Of a stretch of 64,000 nucleotides of DNA, positions 58,527 through 64,000 are shown piece by piece; position 1 is the first letter of the stretch; every line of letters begins with the position of its first letter. The DNA comes from Streptomyces sannanensis (lineage in GTDB: Bacteria > Actinomycetota > Actinomycetes > Streptomycetales > Streptomycetaceae): positions 6,572,001 through 6,636,000 of the forward strand of contig NZ_BAAAYL010000001.1 of assembly GCF_039536205.1 (NCBI RefSeq), in the 5' to 3' direction. Made by a program: the position numbers and the translations under genes. The notes beneath the pieces were generated by a model that made no database searches, had not been told where the DNA came from, and saw only the letters and a program-made list of their open reading frames with translations.

Positions 58527-61500
58527 TCCCGACAGGCCGATCGGCCGGATCGACGTGCTCTCCCCGCAGGAGCGGTGCGAGCTCACGGCCGCCGGCTTCG
58601 GGCCCGTCGTGAACCTCCCCGATTCCAGCGTGACGCAGCTGTTCGAGGCCCAGGCGGAGGCGACGCCGGACGCCGTGGCCGTCCTAGCCGGAGACACCAG
58701 GCTGACGTATGCCGAACTGGACGTGCGCGCCAACCGGTTCGCCCACTTCCTGACCGAGCGCGGGGCGGGCCCCGGAACCGTGGTGGCGCTGTCGCTGCCC
58801 CGGTCGGCGGAGCTCGTGATCGCGATCCTCGGCGTCCTGAAGAGCGGTGCGGCCCACCTTCCGGTGGACCCCGACTACCCCGACGCACGTACGGCGTTCA
58901 TGCTCGACGACGCACGGCCGGTTCTCGTCGTCGACGACCCGGAAACCGTCCACGGCACGGAGCGGCTGCCCGCTGCACGACCCGTGCATGTTCCGCTGCC
59001 CCAGCAGCCCGCCTACATCGTGTACACCTCTGGTTCGACCGGCCGGCCCAAGGGTGTGGTGGTCGGCCACGGCAGCCTGGTCAACCTCTTCGAACACCAC
59101 CGCACGGCACTGTTCGCCCCCGGTACGGGGACGTCCGCCGGCCGGCCGCTGCGCGTAGCCCTCACCGCTTCGGTGTCCTTCGACGCCTCCTGGGACCAGC
59201 TGCTGTGCCTGCTCGCCGGCCATGAACTGCACGTCGTGGACGGCGAGACGTGGACCGACCCGGTCGCGCTGGTGGACCACCTGATCCGCAACCGCATCGA
59301 CATCGTCGACGTAACCCCGTCGTACCTCCAGATCCTCGTCTCCCATGGGCTGCTCGACGACCCGAGGTGGCGTCCGGCCCGCATCGTGGTCGGCGGCGAG
59401 GCCGTCCCCGAGCCGCTCTGGCAGCGCCTGCGGTCCACCGAGGGGACAGCCGGCTTCAACTTCTACGGACCGACGGAATGCACGGTCGACGCCGTCACCG
59501 CGGGCACCGACTGGGCGCCCCGGCCGGTGATCGGACGGCCGGTCAACAACGCCCGTGTCCATGTGCTCGACGCGAACCTGCGACCGGTGCCCCCCGGTGT
59601 CATCGGCGAGCTCTACATCGCGGGCGCCGGACTCGCCCACGGATACCTGGGACGGCCGGGCCTCACCGCCGAGCGGTTCACCGCGGATATCTTCGGCCCG
59701 GCCGGCTCCCGCATGTACCGCACCGGCGACCTGGTCCGTCGGCCCGCCCACGGGTACCTGGAGTTCGTCGGCCGCGCCGACGACCAGGTCAAGGTCCGCG
59801 GCTTCCGCATCGAGCCCGGTGAGATCGAGGCGGCGCTCTGCGCCCATCCCGACGTCGACCGCAGCGTGGTGACAGCCCAGGACGACCGGCTGGTCGGCTA
59901 CGTGGTGCCCGTCACCGGTCGTACGCCGCGCCTCGCGGAGCTGCGCCACCACCTCCAGCAGCGGCTCCCGGCGCACATGGTCCCCTCGGTCCTCGTGCCC
60001 CTCGACGACCTGCCGGTCACCCCCAGCGGCAAGGTGGACCGCGCCGAGCTGCCCGCCCCGGAGAACCTCCCCGCGGAGCCCGGCCGGGTACCGCGCACGC
60101 CGCAGGAACAGCTCCTCGCCGAACTGTTCGCCGACGTCCTCGGGCTGTCCGCCGTCGGCGTCGACGACAGCTTCTTCGACCTCGGCGGGCACTCCCTCCT
60201 CGCGACCCGCCTCGTCGCCCGCATCCGGACGGCTCTGGGCGTCGAGATCGAGCTGCGCGCGCTCTTCGAGACTCCCACTGTGGCCGGCCTCGCGCACCGG
60301 CTCGCCGGAGCCGATCAGGCCAGGATCGCCCTCACCCCACGACAGCGCCCTGAACGGGTGCCGCTGTCCCACGCACAGCGTCGCCTGTGGTTCCTGCACC
60401 AGCTCGAAGGCCCCAGCGCCACCTACAACATCCCCGTGGCGCTCCGCCTTTCCGGGGAAATCGACCGCGAGGCTCTCGAAGCGGCCCTCCGCGACGTCAC
60501 GGAACGGCACGAGACCCTGCGCACGGTGTTCCGGGAGCACGAAGGGACGCCCTACCAGCACATTCTGCACGCCGATGCCATGCCCGTGGGACTGACCGTC
60601 ACTCCGGCCGAAGCGGCCTGCCTGCCCGGCATGCTTGCCGAGGCCGCCGCGTACCGCTTCGACCTCGCCTCCGAACCGCCGCTGCGCGCCGAACTGTTCG
60701 CCGTCGGCCCCACGGAGCACGTACTGCTGCTCCTCCTGCACCACATCGCCGGCGACGGGTGGTCCGCGGTTCCTTTGGCATGCGACGTAGCCACGGCCTA
60801 CGCCGCACGCCGACGCGGTGAGGAGCCGTCATGGCAGCCCCTGCCGGTCCAGTACGCCGACTACACGCTGTGGCAGCGCGAGCTCCTCGGTGACGAGTCC
60901 GACCCGGACAGCCTGTTCACGCAGCAGCTCGCCCACTGGTCGGACAATCTTGCCGGGCTGCCCGAGCGGATCCAGCTGCCCACCGACAGGCCACGGCCCG
61001 CCGTCGCCTCATACCGGGGCGGCCACGTCGGCGTGGACCTGAGCCCTGAGCTCCACGCGGCGCTGACCGGCCTCGCCCGCCGGCACGGCACCAGTCTGTT
61101 CATGGTGCTCCAGGCAGGGCTGGCCGCCCTGCTCAGCCGCCATGGTGCAGGCACCGACGTCCCTCTCGGCACACCCATCGCCGGGCGCACCGACGAGGCC
61201 CTCGACGACCTCGTGGGCTTCTTCGTCAACACCCTCGTCCTGCGGACGGACACCTCCGGCGATCCCACGTTCGCCGAACTGCTCGGACGTGTGCGGGACA
61301 ACGCCCTCGCCGCCTACGCCCACCAGGACCTGCCTTTCGAGCACCTGGTGGAGGAGCTCAACCCGGCGCGGTCGCTGTCCCACCACCCCCTGTTCCAGGT
61401 CATGCTGGCCCTCCAGAACGCGCCGCTGGGCGAGTTCGACCTGCCCGGGCTGAGGCTGTCCGCGGTCCCGGTGGCCACCGGCACCGCCAAGTTCGACCTG

Positions 61501-64000
61501 TTCTTCGCCGTGTCCGAACGGCACGGGCCGGACGGCGCCCCGGGCGGTCTCACCGGAGCCGTGGAGTACGCCACCGACCTGTTCGACGCCGCCACCGTCG
61601 AGTCACTCGTGGCCCGCTGGGCACGGCTGCTGGAGGCGGTCGCCGCGGACCCCGAGCGTCCCGTCGGCGCCATCGAGATCCTGTCCGCACCGGAACGGCA
61701 CGAGCTCCTTCAGGCCCGCAACGACACGACCGCCGAGCTCCCGGACATCAGCGTGCCGGAACTCTTCGAGGTCAGGGTCCGGGAGATCCCCGACGCCGTC
61801 GCCGTCGTCGCCGAGGACGCCACTCTCACCTACGGCGAGCTCAACGCACATGCCAACAGGCTCGCCCATGCGCTGATCCGGCGGGGCGTCGGACCCGAGG
61901 ACGTCGTGGCCCTCGCCCTGCCCCGCTCCGCCCGGTTCGTCACCGCGATGCTCGCCGTGCTCAAGACCGGCGCCGCGTACTTGCCCGTGGACACCGAGTA
62001 CCCGAAGGCCCGGATCGCCTTCATGCTCCACGACGCAAGGGCGGCACTGCTGCTGACCACCCCGGACACCGACGCCCTGGTCCCCGCGGACCTCGCCACC
62101 CCCCGGCTCGTACTGGACCCGGCACGGCCCGCCGGCGTCCCGGGCACGTTCCCCGCGACCGACCCCGCCGACGCCGACCGCACCACGCCGCTGCTCCCGC
62201 AGCACCCGCTCTATGTGATCTACACCTCCGGCTCCACCGGCCGGCCCAAGGCCGTCACCATGCCGGGGCGGGCCGTGCTCAACCTGCTGCTGTGGCACCA
62301 CCGTGCCCTCGGCGGTGACGCGACTGCACCGGCCGAACAGCCCGCCCGGACCGCCCAGTTCACCGCGATCAGCTTCGACGTCTCCGTGCAGGAGATCCTC
62401 TCCGCGCTGGCCTTCGGCAAGACCCTCCTCGTACCGACGGAGGACGAGCGACGCAGCGCAGAACTCCTGGTCTCCTGGCTGGAACGGCACGAGGTGACGG
62501 AACTCTTCGCGCCGAACCTGGTCGTCGAGGCGGTCGCCGAGGCGGCGCTGGAGAGCGGACGTACGCTCCCGTCGCTGCGGTCCGTCGCCCAGGCAGGCGA
62601 GGCACTGCGGCTCGGCGGGCAGGTCCGCGCGTTCCACACGAGCAGCCCCGGCAGGGCGCTGCACAACCACTACGGGCCCGCCGAGACCCACGTCGTCACC
62701 GCCTGCGCTCTCCCCGCCGACCTCGCCGGCTGCCCCCATACGCCGCCGATCGGCCGTCCCGTCGCGAACACCCGGGTGTACGTCCTGGACGCCGCGCTGC
62801 GCCCCGTGCCCGCCGGTGTGCCGGGCGAGCTGTACATCGCCGGCGTCGCCCTGGCACGCGGCTATCTGCACCGGCCGGGCCTCACTGCCGAACGGTTCGT
62901 GGCCGACCCCTACGGCCCGGCCGGGACCCGGATGTACCGCACGGGTGACCTCGTGCGGTGGACCACCGACGGCCCCCTGGAGTTCCTGGGCCGTGTGGAC
63001 CACCAGGTCAAGGTCCGCGGCTTCCGCATCGAACTGGGTGAGATCGAGGCCGCGCTCACCGACGGCCCCGACGTGGCGCAGTGCGCCGTGCTCGCCCACG
63101 AACCCCGCCCCGGCGAGAAGCGGATCGTCGCCTACGTCGTGCCCACCGGTGACGGTCCCGCGGACCGTGCCGCCGGCGCGCCCGACGGGGAGTGGCACCG
63201 GCGGCTGCGCGCCCTCCTCGGTGACCGGCTCCCCGCGTACATGGTGCCTACGGCCTTCGTGACCGTCGGCGCACTGCCGCTGACCTCCAACGGCAAACTG
63301 GACCGTGGCGCCCTGCCCGTCCCCGATCTCGCGCCCGCCGTCTCCGGCCGTGCGCCGCGCACCCCGCACGAGCACGTGCTGTGCGAGCTGTTCGCCGAGG
63401 TCCTCGGCGTGGAGCGGGTCGGCGTCGACGACAGCTTCTTCGACCTCGGCGGACACTCGCTGCTGGCGACGCGTCTCGTCTCCCGCGTCCGCGCCGCGCT
63501 CGGCGTGGAGCTCGATCTGCGCAGCCTCTTCGAGACGCCCACCGTCGGCGGACTCGCCGCCCGGCTCGGTGAGGCGGAACAGGCCCGCCCGGCCCTGGCC
63601 CGTCTCCCACGCCCCGAGCGTGTGCCACTCTCGTACGCCCAGCGCCGTCTGTGGTTCCTGCACCGGCTGGAGGGCCCCAGCGCCACCTACAACATGCCCC
63701 TGGCGTTGCGCCTGTCGGGCTCCCTGGACCGGAAGGCGCTGGAGTCCGCGCTGCGCGACGTCGTGCACCGGCACGAGAGCCTGCGCACGCTCATCGGCCA
63801 CACCGCCGACGGCGAGCCGTACCAGCGGATCGTCACCGCGGCACAGGCCTGCCCCGGACTGCCCGTGACGCAGACCACCGAGGAGGACCTCGCCGGCCGG
63901 CTCGCCACGACGGCCGCCCACCGCTTCGACCTGGCCGCCGAAGCGCCGCTGCGGGCCGAGCTCTTCGCGCTCGCACCCCAGGACCACGTGCTGCTGGTGG
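58343..64000 (+). CDS. Nonribosomal peptide synthetase, continuation in the +1 frame (end of C3-A-T-C-A-T-C...)
   Basis: After the C7 tract the +1 frame resumes exact NRPS sequence ([19 protein letters not shown]) and stays open to the window edge. It holds the end of C3, A3 (58640-60050), T3 (Ser codon 60193), C4 (HHIAGDG near 60740), A4 (61755-63300), T4 (Ser codon 63457) and the start of C5. By-eye codes are DADDVGFVDK for A3 (unassigned, polar) and DVQFAAHVVK for A4 (Pro-like). No start codon or ribosome site suits an independent gene here, so it is the same synthetase. It continues beyond the window. Confidence 0.92.

Noticed and set aside
58343..58640. A separate second NRPS gene starting after the frameshift
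   Set aside because: The +1 frame resumes in the middle of the C3 domain with no start codon or ribosome site; it is the same synthetase.
52863..58733. A 1956-codon open frame on the minus strand
   Set aside because: It is the antisense shadow of the NRPS A, T and C domains; high GC at third positions keeps the opposite strand free of stops. Its translation is low-complexity Arg/His/Gln-rich sequence.

Overview
This is a very GC-rich chromosomal window from an actinomycete, almost certainly a Streptomyces. The signs are strong G/C preference at codon third positions, many GTG starts, ATGA/GTGA gene overlaps, candidate leaderless promoters, a chaplin, a MelC1/MelC2-type tyrosinase pair, SPW, DUF1876, DUF5132 and DUF5996 proteins, and a modular NRPS. 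No rRNA, tRNA or CRISPR array was seen.

Layout. (1) 1-8.8 kb holds housekeeping and accessory single genes: a FUSC membrane protein, a DMT transporter, DUF1992, a beta-helix-like membrane protein, an SPW-repeat protein divergent from DUF1876, and a GNAT-AAA ATPase fusion. (2) 8.6-12.1 kb is a compact fumarate reductase operon frdABCD led by a small Cys/His protein. (3) 12-17 kb holds a VOC protein, a tyrosinase with its copper chaperone, a chaplin with an unusual (T/A)EPKP tail, a STAS protein, a SixA-like phosphatase and a peptidoglycan-binding membrane protein. (4) 17.3-22.3 kb is sulfur-flavoured: cysteine dioxygenase coupled to a YeiH-type exporter, then two small His-rich membrane proteins, an atypical cysteine-synthase-like PLP enzyme and an MFS transporter. 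(5) 22.4-29.6 kb holds a trypsin-like protease, a cupin, a NUDIX hydrolase, a FadH-like reductase with a PadR regulator, and a PTS-dependent dihydroxyacetone kinase operon (dhaKLM). (6) 31-34.6 kb is one large secreted subtilase followed by a double hairpin.

(7) 34.7-44.6 kb is a decay zone. Intact genes (ferredoxin/P450/TetR, a mercuric-reductase-like flavoprotein, DUF5996, an HSL-type esterase) sit among gene fragments: a methyltransferase N-terminus, a phage-type integrase fragment, a frameshifted HprK-like ATPase, a UDP-galactopyranose-mutase-like oxidoreductase, an SGNH hydrolase, a VOC protein, and an oligopeptide ABC operon whose permease N-terminus is joined to an ATPase C-terminus. 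(8) 46.4-64 kb holds a membrane alpha/beta hydrolase, DUF5132, an ABC exporter with a degenerate HMA-like N-terminus, and the start of a large NRPS that runs off the window (C-A-T-C-A-T-C-A-T-C-A-T-C...).

The NRPS reading frame is broken by one base in a run of seven C at 58336-58342. The A-domain signatures I read by eye suggest an aromatic residue, Thr, an unassigned polar residue and Pro. The ABC exporter just upstream is a plausible export or self-protection gene for the peptide. Everything here rests on reading the sequence and on family knowledge; no database search was possible.
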